Below are positions 8,741 to 15,616 of a stretch of 51,589 bases of DNA, in pieces. Under the pieces are notes generated by a model. That model searched no databases. It saw only the letters and a program-made list of their open reading frames with translations, and was not told the DNA's origin. The stretch's first letter is position 1. Each line of letters starts with the position of its first letter. A program made the position numbers and the translations under genes. Source of the stretch: Pseudomonadota bacterium. GTDB taxonomy: Bacteria > Pseudomonadota > Gammaproteobacteria > Steroidobacterales > Steroidobacteraceae. The stretch spans positions 1 to 51,589 of the forward strand of contig JAEZCN010000189.1 of NCBI GenBank assembly GCA_023433515.1, written 5' to 3'.

Positions 8741-9319
8741 TCAGAAGCGCCACGCGCCGGTCAGCCAGATCGCGTCGGTGTCGTCCAGGCCCTGCAGGTC
8801 GAACCGCTCGTATTCCAGCCGCACGTTGATGTGGTCGAGCAGATCGAGGCCCACTCCCGCGCCATAGACGAAGTCCTCGGACTCCTCGTCGAATTCCACG
8901 CGGCCGCCGGCGACCGTTTCGGTCGCGAGGTTGGCGTCGTAGAAGTAGTAACCCAGCCGGCCGTACACCTCGAAGATCCCCAGCGGAATCGTCGCGACCA
9001 CGTAAGGCGCGAACCCATCCACCGATGCGTCGAGATTGAAACCCGGCACCACTTCGCCGGAGGGTTCACCCAGGTTGATGTACGCGACTTCGAACGCGAT
9101 GATTTCGTTGAAGCGCCAGCCGCCGAACACCTTGTACGCCGTATCGTCCTCGTCCCAGTCGTCGACCGCCGGTCCCACCGCCTGGACGTCGTCGATCTGC
9201 GCGTTGAATCGCCCCACGCCGGCGCCGGCATAGAAACCTTCCGGATTGTCCGCGTACGCCGCCGGAGCGAGCGAGGCCATGGCGAATGTCGCGAGCAACA
9301 TTGCGAGCTTGGATTTCAT
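8741..9319 (-). CDS. Outer-membrane beta-barrel protein (OmpA/Opa-like 8-strand type)
   Basis: 192 residues from the ATG at 9319, which follows a GAGGA ribosome site and begins a signal peptide MKSKLAMLLATFAMASLAPA ending at AYA. The longer open frame to 9502 is not needed. The mature part begins NPEGFYAGAGVGRF and shows alternating aromatic strands typical of small outer-membrane barrels, ending in aromatic Trp-Arg-Phe (WLTGAWRF), the usual beta-barrel C-terminal signature. Probably a surface or stress porin-like protein; specific function unknown. It is divergent from the superoxide dismutase across 288 bases in which I recognise no further gene. Confidence 0.85.
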   Translation of the reverse strand: MKSKLAMLLATFAMASLAPAAYADNPEGFYAGAGVGRFNAQIDDVQAVGPAVDDWDEDDTAYKVFGGWRFNEIIAFEVAYINLGEPSGEVVPGFNLDASVDGFAPYVVATIPLGIFEVYGRLGYYFYDANLATETVAGGRVEFDEESEDFVYGAGVGLDLLDHINVRLEYERFDLQGLDDTDAIWLTGAWRF

Positions 9320-9607
9320 GAGTCGGTCCTCGAGCCTGTTGTGACGCGCGCAAACTACTGCGCCGGTCGCGGCGCAACACCCGGGAAGTGCCATGCCTCG
9401 CTGTGGGGGGCGTCCGTCGGCGCGATTCCGCGTGGTTGTCCGTCGGCCGCGATCGAAGACGCGGCGCGCGCGCAACGTCGGCCGGCCACGACGACGGAGC
9501 AATCTGACCGGCGTCGACGTAGTACGGCGACTCGCCGCGCGGCGCTACGGGCGCATCCTTCCCCGCAAACCCCCGAAGCAATCCCGAACGCCATCGAGGA
9601 GACGACC

Positions 9608-10279
9608 GTGGCAACCGATGTCTCGCAACAGACTTTTCCGTTCTCTCTTCCCGAGCTGCCATACCCCTACGAGGCTCTCGAGCCGCACATCGACGCGCAG
9701 ACGATGCGCGTGCATCACGACAAGCATCACAAGACCTACGTCGACAAGCTCAACGAGGCGCTCGAGCCGGAACGCACGCTGCATGCGCGCCCGCTGATCA
9801 CGCTGCTGCGCGACGTCGCCAAACTACCCGCGGCTGTGCAGACGCCGGTGCGCAACAACGGCGGTGGCCATCTCAATCACGACATCTTCTGGAACTGCCT
9901 CGCGCCCCCGGCTGGACAAAGCCCCGGCGGCGCGCTCGGCGATGCGCTCCAGCGCCGCTTCGGCTCGGTCGACAATTTCCGCAAGCGGTTCTCCGAGACC
10001 GCGGCGAAACAATTCTCGAACGGCTGGACCGCGCTCTCTTTCGAACACGTGACGCGTCAACTCGACATCGTGTCGCTCAAGGATCACGAGGTGCTCAAGC
10101 CCGGCGAGCGCACCTGCATCCTGATCCTCGACGTCTGGGAACACGCCTATTACCTCAAGTACCAGAACCGACGCCCGGAATTCATCGAAGCGTTCTGGAA
10201 CGTCGTGAATTGGGCGCACGCGCAGGACCTCTACGACCACGCGAGCGCGGCCCCGGCCCGGTCGCGCGCTGTCGGCTGA
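9608..10279 (+). CDS. Superoxide dismutase (Mn/Fe family)
   Basis: 223 residues from GTG 9608, chosen because a GAGGAG ribosome site lies 4-9 bases upstream and the protein then starts at the usual SOD N-terminus; the open frame back to 8831 is antisense to the barrel gene. Metal ligands are the histidine in LEPHID, the second histidine in GGGHLNHDIFW, and Asp and His in LDVWEHAYYLKYQN. It dismutes superoxide to oxygen and peroxide in the cytoplasm. GGGH before the second ligand resembles manganese or cambialistic enzymes, but the Gln-containing loop typical of MnSOD is replaced by TRQLDIVSLKDHEV, so metal choice is open. Confidence 0.95.
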   Translation: MATDVSQQTFPFSLPELPYPYEALEPHIDAQTMRVHHDKHHKTYVDKLNEALEPERTLHARPLITLLRDVAKLPAAVQTPVRNNGGGHLNHDIFWNCLAPPAGQSPGGALGDALQRRFGSVDNFRKRFSETAAKQFSNGWTALSFEHVTRQLDIVSLKDHEVLKPGERTCILILDVWEHAYYLKYQNRRPEFIEAFWNVVNWAHAQDLYDHASAAPARSRAVG

Positions 10280-10407
10280 GCCCGAGGAGTGTAGGATTGC
10301 GCTGACCCCGGTACCGCCGGAACACCGGACATGTGCAGGTTCTGACAAATGTATCCTTCGGCCCCATGCACGAGAGAACACAACAGGTTGTGGAGACATC
10401 CCGGCCC

Positions 10408-11046
10408 ATGAATCGCACCAGAGTCATGATCGTGGATGACCATCAGGTCGTCCGTGCCGGCCTACGAACGATGATCAACGGACAACCGGACCTGGCCGTG
10501 GTGGCCGAAGCAGGTTCGGGCCGTGAAGCGATGGAGCAACTCCGCCAGCACACGATCGAAGTGTTGCTGCTGGATCTGTCACTTCCCGACGTATCCGGCC
10601 TCGACGTGCTCAAGCACGCCAAGGCGCACTACGAATCGGTGGGGGTGCTCATCCTGAGCGCATTTCCCGAAGCGCAGTACGGCCTGAACGTGTTGCGTGG
10701 CGGCGCGAGCGGCTTCGTCGGCAAGGGCACGGAGGAATCCGAGCTGTTCCGCGCGATCCGTACCGTGGCGCGCGGCGGCCGTTACGTCGGTCCCGACCTG
10801 GCGGACCTGCTCGTGGCAGGCGTCCGCGGCGATCCCAACGCCCCGCTCCACAGCATCCTCTCCGAGCGCGAGTTCCAGATTTTCTGCAAGCTCGCGCAAG
10901 GCGAATCGGTGTCGGAAATTGCGAGTCGTCTTTTCCTGAGCGTGAAGACGGTCAGCACCTACCGAAGCCGGATCCTCGAGAAGATGTCCATGAAGAGTAA
11001 CGCCGACATAACCACTTATGCGCTGCGAAATAATCTCGTTCAATAG
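10408..11046 (+). CDS. NarL/FixJ-family response regulator with LuxR HTH
   Basis: 212 residues from ATG 10408, preceded by GGAGA; the frame is open to 10333 but the receiver begins at once with NRTRVMIVDDHQ. The phospho-acceptor is D56 (VLLLDLSLPDVSG). The C-terminal roughly 60 residues form a LuxR-type helix-turn-helix (LSEREFQIFCKLAQGESVSE, then SVKTVSTYRSRILEKM). It should bind DNA when phosphorylated. It is followed 19 bases later by a receiver-only protein, and the HisKA_3 kinase at 11526-12311, the class that normally pairs with NarL regulators, lies just beyond on the other strand. These three probably form one signalling unit. Confidence 0.93.
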   Translation: MNRTRVMIVDDHQVVRAGLRTMINGQPDLAVVAEAGSGREAMEQLRQHTIEVLLLDLSLPDVSGLDVLKHAKAHYESVGVLILSAFPEAQYGLNVLRGGASGFVGKGTEESELFRAIRTVARGGRYVGPDLADLLVAGVRGDPNAPLHSILSEREFQIFCKLAQGESVSEIASRLFLSVKTVSTYRSRILEKMSMKSNADITTYALRNNLVQ

Positions 11047-11062
11047 TTTGTTCGATTGAACG
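11037..11062 (+). promoter_or_regulatory. Inverted repeat spanning the junction of two regulator genes
   Basis: Perfect 7-base arms CGTTCAA (11037-11043) and TTGAACG (11056-11062) flank a 12-base loop. The loop contains the stop codon of the NarL-type regulator, and the right arm ends three bases before the ATG of the next gene. No T-run follows, so it is not an intrinsic terminator. It could be an operator, or an RNA hairpin limiting translation of the second regulator. Confidence 0.4.
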
Positions 11063-11065
11063 GAC

Positions 11066-11566
11066 ATGGACGGGCTGATGCAGCACGAGCAGCAAACGGG
11101 CCAGGCGACAACGTTTTCCGTACCTCGCTCGGCACCCGGCAACGTACCGCGCAAGAACGGCGTGCCGGGCACGCCACTGCGGATCTTCCTGGTCGAGGAT
11201 TCGCCGCTGTTGCGCGGACGCCTGGAAAACATGCTCTCGCAGCATGCGGCCTTCAAGGTGACGGGACTCGCGGCCGCCGAATCCGAGGCGGTCGAAAAAC
11301 TCGATACCATCCCCTACGACGTGATCGTCGTCGACGTGGAGCTGCGCCCCGGCAGCGGCATCGGCGTCATCCGCCAGGCGCGCGCGAAGAACAAGGACGC
11401 CGGCAAGGACGGTGGCCACGTGTGGATCATCGTGCTCACCAACTACGACCTGCCGACGGTGCGCGAGCGCTGCATGCAGGCCGGCGCCGATCACTTCCTC
11501 GACAAGATGCGCGAGATCGATCAGCTCATTCCGATCCTGCTGGGGATCGCGGGGCGAAAGCCCTGA
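11066..11566 (+). CDS. Response regulator, receiver domain with N-terminal extension
   Basis: 166 residues. The first roughly 38 are polar and probably disordered. The receiver then starts at LRIFLVEDSPLLRGRL, with phospho-acceptor in VIVVDVELRPGSG and lysine in FLDKMREI. A charged insertion KNKDAGKDGGH lies before the strand VWIIVLTNYD. There is no DNA-binding domain. The C-terminal 41 bases of the gene overlap the 3' end of the convergent histidine kinase gene, which suggests the two were retained together. It may compete with the upstream NarL-type regulator for phosphate from that kinase; this is inference. Confidence 0.88.
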   Translation: MDGLMQHEQQTGQATTFSVPRSAPGNVPRKNGVPGTPLRIFLVEDSPLLRGRLENMLSQHAAFKVTGLAAAESEAVEKLDTIPYDVIVVDVELRPGSGIGVIRQARAKNKDAGKDGGHVWIIVLTNYDLPTVRERCMQAGADHFLDKMREIDQLIPILLGIAGRKP

Positions 11567-12311
11567 CCCGGCTGCCCTGCCCGGGCGCGACTTCGACATC
11601 CAACGTTCCCCCGATGCCCTGCATGCGCTGACGCATGCCGAGCGTCGTACGCGCGGTACTCGAGTGCGTGGTGTCGCCGTCGTCGCCGATTTCCACGAGG
11701 TAACCGTCGTCGTCCTGCCCCTCGAGCACGAGCTCGACGTGTTTGGCGCTGCCGCGCGCGAACACGTTGTTGAGAGCGTCCTGCGCGACACGGAACAACA
11801 CGAGTTGTGCCTCGGGCGAGAGCTCGAGCGGCTCCTCGTGCAGCGTGCCGACGTATTCGATGCCCGCCCGGTTGCACTGCTCCTCGAAATGGCTGCGCAG
11901 CGCCACCGCGAGCCCGAAATGATCGAGCAGCGACGGCCGCAGGCTCTCGACGACGCGCCGCTTGAGCACCATCGCCTGGTTGAGCATCTGCACCACCGAC
12001 TGGAATTTCTCGTGACTCTCCGCGTCGAGATCCTTCCCGATGCGCGCGCTGAGCCACGCCATGTCCATTTTCGCCGCGGTGATCATGCCGCCCAGCTCGT
12101 CGTGCAGCAGCCTGGCGAGCGCGGAGCGCTCCGCTTCCACCGACGTCTGGAGATGTGCCGATAACGACGAAAGCTCCTCGGTTCGCGCCGCGACCTCCGA
12201 TTCGAGATCGCGCGTGCGCGCCGTAGTCGCCGGGCGCTCGCCCGACTTCTTCACGACTGCCATCAAAACCCCCGCAAGCCCCTCATCGAGAGCTACCAAT
12301 CGATCAATCAA
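11526..12311 (-). CDS. Sensor histidine kinase, HisKA_3/NarQ-DegS type
   Basis: 261 residues, last gene of the yqjDEK-ferritin operon. An N-terminal coiled coil (about 30-60) leads into LARLLHDELGG with the phospho-accepting H70, typical of HisKA_3 kinases that pair with NarL regulators. The ATPase part has VAQDALNNV and a closing LGMRQRMQGIGG; the usual DDGxG box reads GDDGDTT, lacking the second glycine. There is no membrane segment or recognisable sensor domain, so it is a soluble kinase. The TTG start at 12311 overlaps the ferritin stop as TTGA; ATG at 12263 is an alternative. Its 3' end overlaps a convergent receiver gene by 41 bases. Confidence 0.88.
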   Translation of the reverse strand: MIDRLVALDEGLAGVLMAVVKKSGERPATTARTRDLESEVAARTEELSSLSAHLQTSVEAERSALARLLHDELGGMITAAKMDMAWLSARIGKDLDAESHEKFQSVVQMLNQAMVLKRRVVESLRPSLLDHFGLAVALRSHFEEQCNRAGIEYVGTLHEEPLELSPEAQLVLFRVAQDALNNVFARGSAKHVELVLEGQDDDGYLVEIGDDGDTTHSSTARTTLGMRQRMQGIGGTLDVEVAPGQGSRVRAFAPRSPAGSE

Positions 12312-12877
12312 TCCTTGGGAACATCCTCCAGCAGATCGACGAGGTCTTCGGCGTGTTCCTCTTCCTGCGCGAGAATCGACTCCATCAAACGCCGTGACGT
12401 CGGATCCTTCGAGCCGATGAAATTCACCATCTCCCGATAACTCTCGATCGCGATGCGCTCGGCGATCAGGTCTGCCTCGAGCATCTCTCTCAACGACGTC
12501 GCTTCATCGTACTCCGAATGCGAGCGCGACAGCAGTGTCGCAGGGTTCAGATCAGGATCTTCCCCGAGCTGAACGATGCGCTCGGCGATCTGGTCCGCGT
12601 GGGCCTGCTCCTCGTTGGCGTGTTCGAGGAATTCGGCTGACACGAATTTCGCCCGGATTCCATGCGTCGCGTAGTAGTGCCGCTTGTAGCGCAATACGCA
12701 CACGATCTCCGTGGCGAGCGCGGTGTTGAGCAGTTCGACGATCGCCTTGCGATCCGCCTCGGGGAAGCTCGGCGTCACGGCGCCCTTCATGATCTGCTCG
12801 CGCGCCCGATCGCGCAGCGCGTTGAGATCGGAGATGTACGCGAAGTTGCCGGAGCCGGCTTTCAGATTTCCATTCAT
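12308..12877 (-). CDS. Ferritin-like di-iron protein (bacterioferritin-type)
   Basis: 189 residues from ATG 12877, following an AAGGTG ribosome site. It is all-helical with carboxylate/histidine iron-ligand motifs: TEIVCVLRYKRHYY on helix A, ANEEQAHADQIAERI on helix B, ERIAIESYREMVNF on helix C and LAQEEEHAEDLVDLL on helix D. This is the four-helix ferritin pattern, so it probably oxidises and stores iron or scavenges peroxide. It lacks an obvious haem-ligand methionine assignment, so bacterioferritin versus Dps-like ferritin is undecided. It overlaps the yqjK-like gene by ATGA and the downstream kinase by TTGA, indicating translational coupling within a five-gene operon. Confidence 0.88.
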   Translation of the reverse strand: MNGNLKAGSGNFAYISDLNALRDRAREQIMKGAVTPSFPEADRKAIVELLNTALATEIVCVLRYKRHYYATHGIRAKFVSAEFLEHANEEQAHADQIAERIVQLGEDPDLNPATLLSRSHSEYDEATSLREMLEADLIAERIAIESYREMVNFIGSKDPTSRRLMESILAQEEEHAEDLVDLLEDVPKD

Positions 12878-13107
12878 GGCTTCACCTTGAGTGCGCGGCG
12901 ACGATAGATCCTTGCGAGTACGCTGAGCGCGAGCAGCCACACGGAGCGATACTTGAGAAAATTCGCCCCGATCTTGAACGGAGTCAGTCCCGCGAATACT
13001 CCGGCTTGACCGCCTGAGCCGAAATCGCGCAGCGACATCTCGAGCCACGACCGCTGCAGCTGCATCTCCGCATCGAGCAGACGGGCGCGCTCACGCGGCG
13101 AGGTCAC
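12874..13107 (-). CDS. YqjK-like small protein
   Basis: 77 residues from GTG 13107, which has a GGAG ribosome site 8 bases upstream inside yqjE; the open frame extends to 13146 but lacks such a site. It starts VTSPRERARLLDAEMQLQRS, is basic, and has one hydrophobic stretch near the C-terminus (SVWLLALSVLARIY). E. coli YqjK is similarly short, starts with a helical Arg/Leu-rich segment and lies directly after yqjD and yqjE, so position and character support the assignment. Function of YqjK is unknown. It overlaps the preceding gene by 17 bases and the next by ATGA. Confidence 0.72.
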   Translation of the reverse strand: MTSPRERARLLDAEMQLQRSWLEMSLRDFGSGGQAGVFAGLTPFKIGANFLKYRSVWLLALSVLARIYRRRALKVKP

Positions 13108-13633
13108 TGGGCGGACTCCGGTTCGTCGTGGACGGACCCTGGCCATCCTGCGGCGCAGGCGGCACGGGCTGTTCGGGTGGCGGCTCGTCGGATGGCCGCG
13201 CCGTGGCCTGTGCGGCGCCGCGTTCCATCGCGCGCCCGAATACTTCCAGATCGAGTTTGAGTCCGTCGACGAACCAGCTCAGCGAACCCGGCTCGTCGCG
13301 CCGTCTTTCGCGGCTGCCCATGATCCAGGCCACGACCGCGCCGATCGCGAAGAGCGCAACGACGCCGGAGAGCACCGGGACCCGCAGGTGCGGCGGCAAC
13401 GCGACCGCGATCAGCACGATGGCCGCCCACAGCGCGACGATCAGCGCCACGGCGGCAAGTAGTTTGAGCTGCAGCCGGCTCCGGACGGCATGGACCTCGG
13501 TCTGCGCGGCGATACGCGCGGCGTCCACGCGCGTCTCGAGCATCCTCAACAGGTGCTGCAGAAGCGCGCGGGTCGGTCCCTTGTGATCGTTGCCCGGCCC
13601 GATGCCAGAGGGGTCACCGGCGGCGCTGATCAC
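13091..13633 (-). CDS. YqjE-like phage-holin superfamily III membrane protein
   Basis: 180 residues from GTG 13633, whose GTGA overlaps the yqjD-like stop codon. Two adjacent membrane helices lie at roughly residues 58-79 and 85-105, preceded by an amphipathic helix (LLQHLLRMLETRVDAARIAA). This is the layout of the YqjE/DUF1469 family, which resembles phage holins but is chromosomal. The C-terminal roughly 50 residues are a proline-rich disordered tail longer than in E. coli YqjE. It probably sits in the inner membrane with YqjD. Confidence 0.82.
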   Translation of the reverse strand: MISAAGDPSGIGPGNDHKGPTRALLQHLLRMLETRVDAARIAAQTEVHAVRSRLQLKLLAAVALIVALWAAIVLIAVALPPHLRVPVLSGVVALFAIGAVVAWIMGSRERRRDEPGSLSWFVDGLKLDLEVFGRAMERGAAQATARPSDEPPPEQPVPPAPQDGQGPSTTNRSPPSDLAA

Positions 13634-13980
13634 GGGCGACGCGAGGACTTGGTGACCAGCAACGTGAGCACGCTGCCCAGCAGCGCCGCGAGGGCAATCG
13701 ACTGCCAGGGATTCGAGTGCACGTACCGGTCTGCCTTATCGGCGAACGACTCGGCGATCCTGACGGACTCCTCCGCCGTGGCCGCGAGCCGCGATTTCGC
13801 CTGCTCGAGCGTCTCCGTGACACGGGCGCGTACGGCGTCGGCGGCCTCGTCGCCGCCGTCGCCGAGCGAACTCAGCAGTTCTTCGGCCTGGGCCACGATG
13901 CGATTCAGTTCATCGACACCCGGATCGACGGCCTTTTCGACCGCGGACTCGAGCTCGGGTTGTTTGGCGGATGCGTGCAT
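13630..13980 (-). CDS. yqjD: YqjD/ElaB-like (DUF883) membrane-anchored protein
   Basis: 116 residues from ATG 13980, seven bases after GAGGAAC. A soluble helical part begins with DELNRIVAQAEELLSSLGD, the conserved start of the DUF883 domain. It ends in YVHSNPWQSIALAALLGSVL and a single C-terminal membrane helix with basic tail SSRRP, matching YqjD/ElaB/YgaM. In E. coli these stationary-phase proteins tether ribosomes to the inner membrane. It is first of an overlapping operon with YqjE-, YqjK- and ferritin-like genes and a kinase. A second paralogue occurs at 50432-50770. Confidence 0.9.
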   Translation of the reverse strand: MHASAKQPELESAVEKAVDPGVDELNRIVAQAEELLSSLGDGGDEAADAVRARVTETLEQAKSRLAATAEESVRIAESFADKADRYVHSNPWQSIALAALLGSVLTLLVTKSSRRP

Positions 13981-14205
13981 GTTTGTTCCTCGGGTGTGCC
14001 GGGCAGAATGTACCGCAGCCCGGGGCCTAACACTCGGAAATGCAGCGCAGGCCCTGTAGGAAAGGGCCGACCCCAAGCCGGCATTCCCACCCGACGCCTC
14101 AGGGCACGCCGAGCGCCATACTGGTGCGGTCCAGTGGTGTGAGGATCCCGTGTCGCGACGAGCCCCTCCCCTCGAAACCTTTCGCGTCCAGGGTCCACCG
14201 GTGGC

Positions 14206-14235
14206 CCGTCCGCCGGCCGCGAGGCCGGTGGACGG
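14206..14235. other. Strong GC hairpin between yqjD operon and a small stress gene
   Basis: Thirteen-base arms (14206-14218 and 14223-14235, one G-T wobble) enclose the tetraloop GCGA. It lies 21 bases beyond the stop of the minus-strand gene at 14256. No T-run follows on either strand, so it could only be a Rho-assisted terminator or an mRNA 3'-end stabiliser. The remainder of the 275-base gap between 13981 and 14255 shows no gene I can support. Confidence 0.5.
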
Positions 14236-14255
14236 AGTTGCCGCCCACGGAACTC

Positions 14256-14540
14256 CTAACTACTAAGGATCTTCTCGGCGCAGCCCCACGTGGCGCGCAC
14301 GATCGGCCGCGCGTCCTGCCAGCCGAGCCTGGATTTCCCGCGCGCGATGTCCCAGCCGGCCTCGAGCCGAGCCTCGAGGTCCTCGAAACTCGCGAGCGGA
14401 TTCTCCTCCCACGCCCGGTACGCGTAACGATAAACGGGTTCGAAGTCGTCCCAGGAATAACGCGCGCGGTAGTAAGGCTCGTGGGTGTACGTCTTCTGCC
14501 AGTGCGTGGCGAAGCGTTCGATGCGGTTCTCGGGTTTCAC
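14256..14540 (-). CDS. Conserved-looking small hypothetical protein
   Basis: 94 residues from GTG 14540, chosen because GGGAG lies about 8 bases upstream; an in-frame ATG at 14582 would add 14 residues. The sequence is rich in aromatic residues: YYRARYSWDDFEPVYRYAYR, then FEDLEARLEAGWDIARG and ending with WQDARPIVRATW. This pattern resembles small proteobacterial proteins encoded beside BON, DUF1328 and YqjD stress genes. I cannot name a function. It lies 78 bases beyond the BON lipoprotein gene on the same strand. Confidence 0.72.
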   Translation of the reverse strand: MKPENRIERFATHWQKTYTHEPYYRARYSWDDFEPVYRYAYRAWEENPLASFEDLEARLEAGWDIARGKSRLGWQDARPIVRATWGCAEKILSS

Positions 14541-14618
14541 CGTGTGCACTCCCGCAGAAAAACACGAGGCCGGAGTATGCACCCCGGCCCCGCGTTTGTG
14601 ACAGCCTCGGTGAAAGGC

Positions 14619-15167
14619 TTACTTCTTGACGCTGAGCTCGTTGTCGACGCTCTTCACGTCATCCACGTTGCGCGCGAGCTGCTCGGCCGTCTGCCTGGCT
14701 TCGGCGTTGTCGACGAAACCCGACAGTTGCACGACGCCTTCGTGCGTCTCGACGTTCACCTGGTGCGCCTTCGTGCGCGGGTCCCCGGCGAGCGCCGTCT
14801 TCACCTTCGTGGTGATCGCGGCATCATCGACGACCGCCCCACCCGACCGGTCCTCCGTGCGAACCGACAGGTTGTTCTGCACGCTCTTCACACCCGTGGT
14901 GTTCTTCGCAACGGTCGTGGCGCGAGCCTTGCCTTCCTTGGAGTCGACGTAGCCGTTGAGCTGAACGGTTCCTTTGAACGTTTCAACGTCGATCTGGTGA
15001 GCCTTGGTCACCGGGTCCGCGATCAGCGCAGCTTTCACGCGTCCCGTCGTCACCGAATCGTCGATCTGCTCGCCTGCCGACTTGGTCGTACGCGTGGATG
15101 CGCACGCCGCCATCGCCAGACTGACGACGATCATGACCGCACTGACAAAGCTATTGGATTTCTGCAT
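14619..15167 (-). CDS. Two-BON-domain lipoprotein (OsmY-like)
   Basis: 182 residues. The signal sequence ends in the lipobox LAMAAC, so the mature protein should be lipid-anchored. Two BON domains follow, each with the pattern VKAALIADPVTKAHQIDVET / VQLNGYVDSKEGKARA and VKTALAGDPRTKAHQVNVET / VQLSGFVDNAEARQTA. BON domains bind phospholipid surfaces, and OsmY is an osmotic-stress periplasmic protein of similar build without a lipid anchor. It starts 9 bases after the DUF1328 gene on the same strand and is probably co-transcribed as an envelope-stress pair. Confidence 0.92.
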   Translation of the reverse strand: MQKSNSFVSAVMIVVSLAMAACASTRTTKSAGEQIDDSVTTGRVKAALIADPVTKAHQIDVETFKGTVQLNGYVDSKEGKARATTVAKNTTGVKSVQNNLSVRTEDRSGGAVVDDAAITTKVKTALAGDPRTKAHQVNVETHEGVVQLSGFVDNAEARQTAEQLARNVDDVKSVDNELSVKK

Positions 15168-15176
15168 GGGTACCTC

Positions 15177-15338
15177 TCATCTCCTGGCCGTGTTGGCGAT
15201 AAAACTGACTAGCGCAAGCACCAGGAACACGAAGAACAGGATCTTCGCGATTCCGGCGGCTCCCGCTGCAATGCCACCGAAGCCGAATATCGCGGCAATG
15301 AGCGCGATGACGAAAAAGACGACCGCGTAATGAAGCAT
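15177..15338 (-). CDS. DUF1328 small membrane protein (YtjA-like)
   Basis: A 53-residue ORF read directly from the sequence: ATG at 15336-15338, TGA at 15177-15179. It starts MLHYAVVFFVIALIAAIFGF, continues with a glycine/alanine-rich turn (GGIAAGAAGIAK) and a second helix (ILFFVFLVLALVSFI), ending ANTARR. This is the full-length DUF1328 pattern of two membrane helices. GGAGATATCGA supplies a good ribosome site. Such proteins are commonly induced in stress regulons; molecular function is unknown. It sits 9 bases before the BON lipoprotein gene. Confidence 0.9.
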   Translation of the reverse strand: MLHYAVVFFVIALIAAIFGFGGIAAGAAGIAKILFFVFLVLALVSFIANTARR

Positions 15339-15490
15339 TCGATATCTCCTGGGAAGCCCCCCGGTACCTGCGCCGGGATGGAGACATCATTGCTGGTCGT
15401 GCGTCAGGGCAATGCAGGCCTTAGGACGGACGCGAGGTGGGAGGCTGCCGACATTTCTGTCGGCTGCGCGGACTACACGTGTGGGACGAA

Positions 15491-15533
15491 AAATGGGGAC
15501 ATTCCCCGTTTCCTGGCAAACGGGGACAGACCT
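15491..15533 (-). repeat. REP-like 43-base element, copy 2, intergenic
   Basis: This copy is the reverse complement of the one inside pbpC, with two differences in 43 bases. Here the hairpin is perfect: CCCCGTTT, loop CCTGGC, AAACGGGG, flanked by GGGGAC on both sides. It lies in the 278-base gap between the DUF1328 gene and the AAA-like gene, in which I recognise no coding sequence. Size, palindromy and scattered placement fit a REP/RAYT-type mobile hairpin; no transposase is in the window. Confidence 0.85.
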
Positions 15534-15616
15534 CGATGGGGGCGCGATGAGTTCCGGCGATGGTCAGGCGTCTGCGCGGACGGGCGTGGCCGGCAGGCCT
15601 GGAGACAATGTCCGCA

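Noticed and set aside
8831..9607. Long N-terminal extension of the superoxide dismutase frame
   Set aside because: It lies antisense to the outer-membrane barrel gene. The dismutase has its own ribosome site and canonical start at 9608.
14040..15212. 390-codon plus-strand ORF over the small stress genes
   Set aside because: Antisense to the BON lipoprotein, the small aromatic-rich protein and DUF1328 start; the minus-strand genes have ribosome sites and domain signatures.
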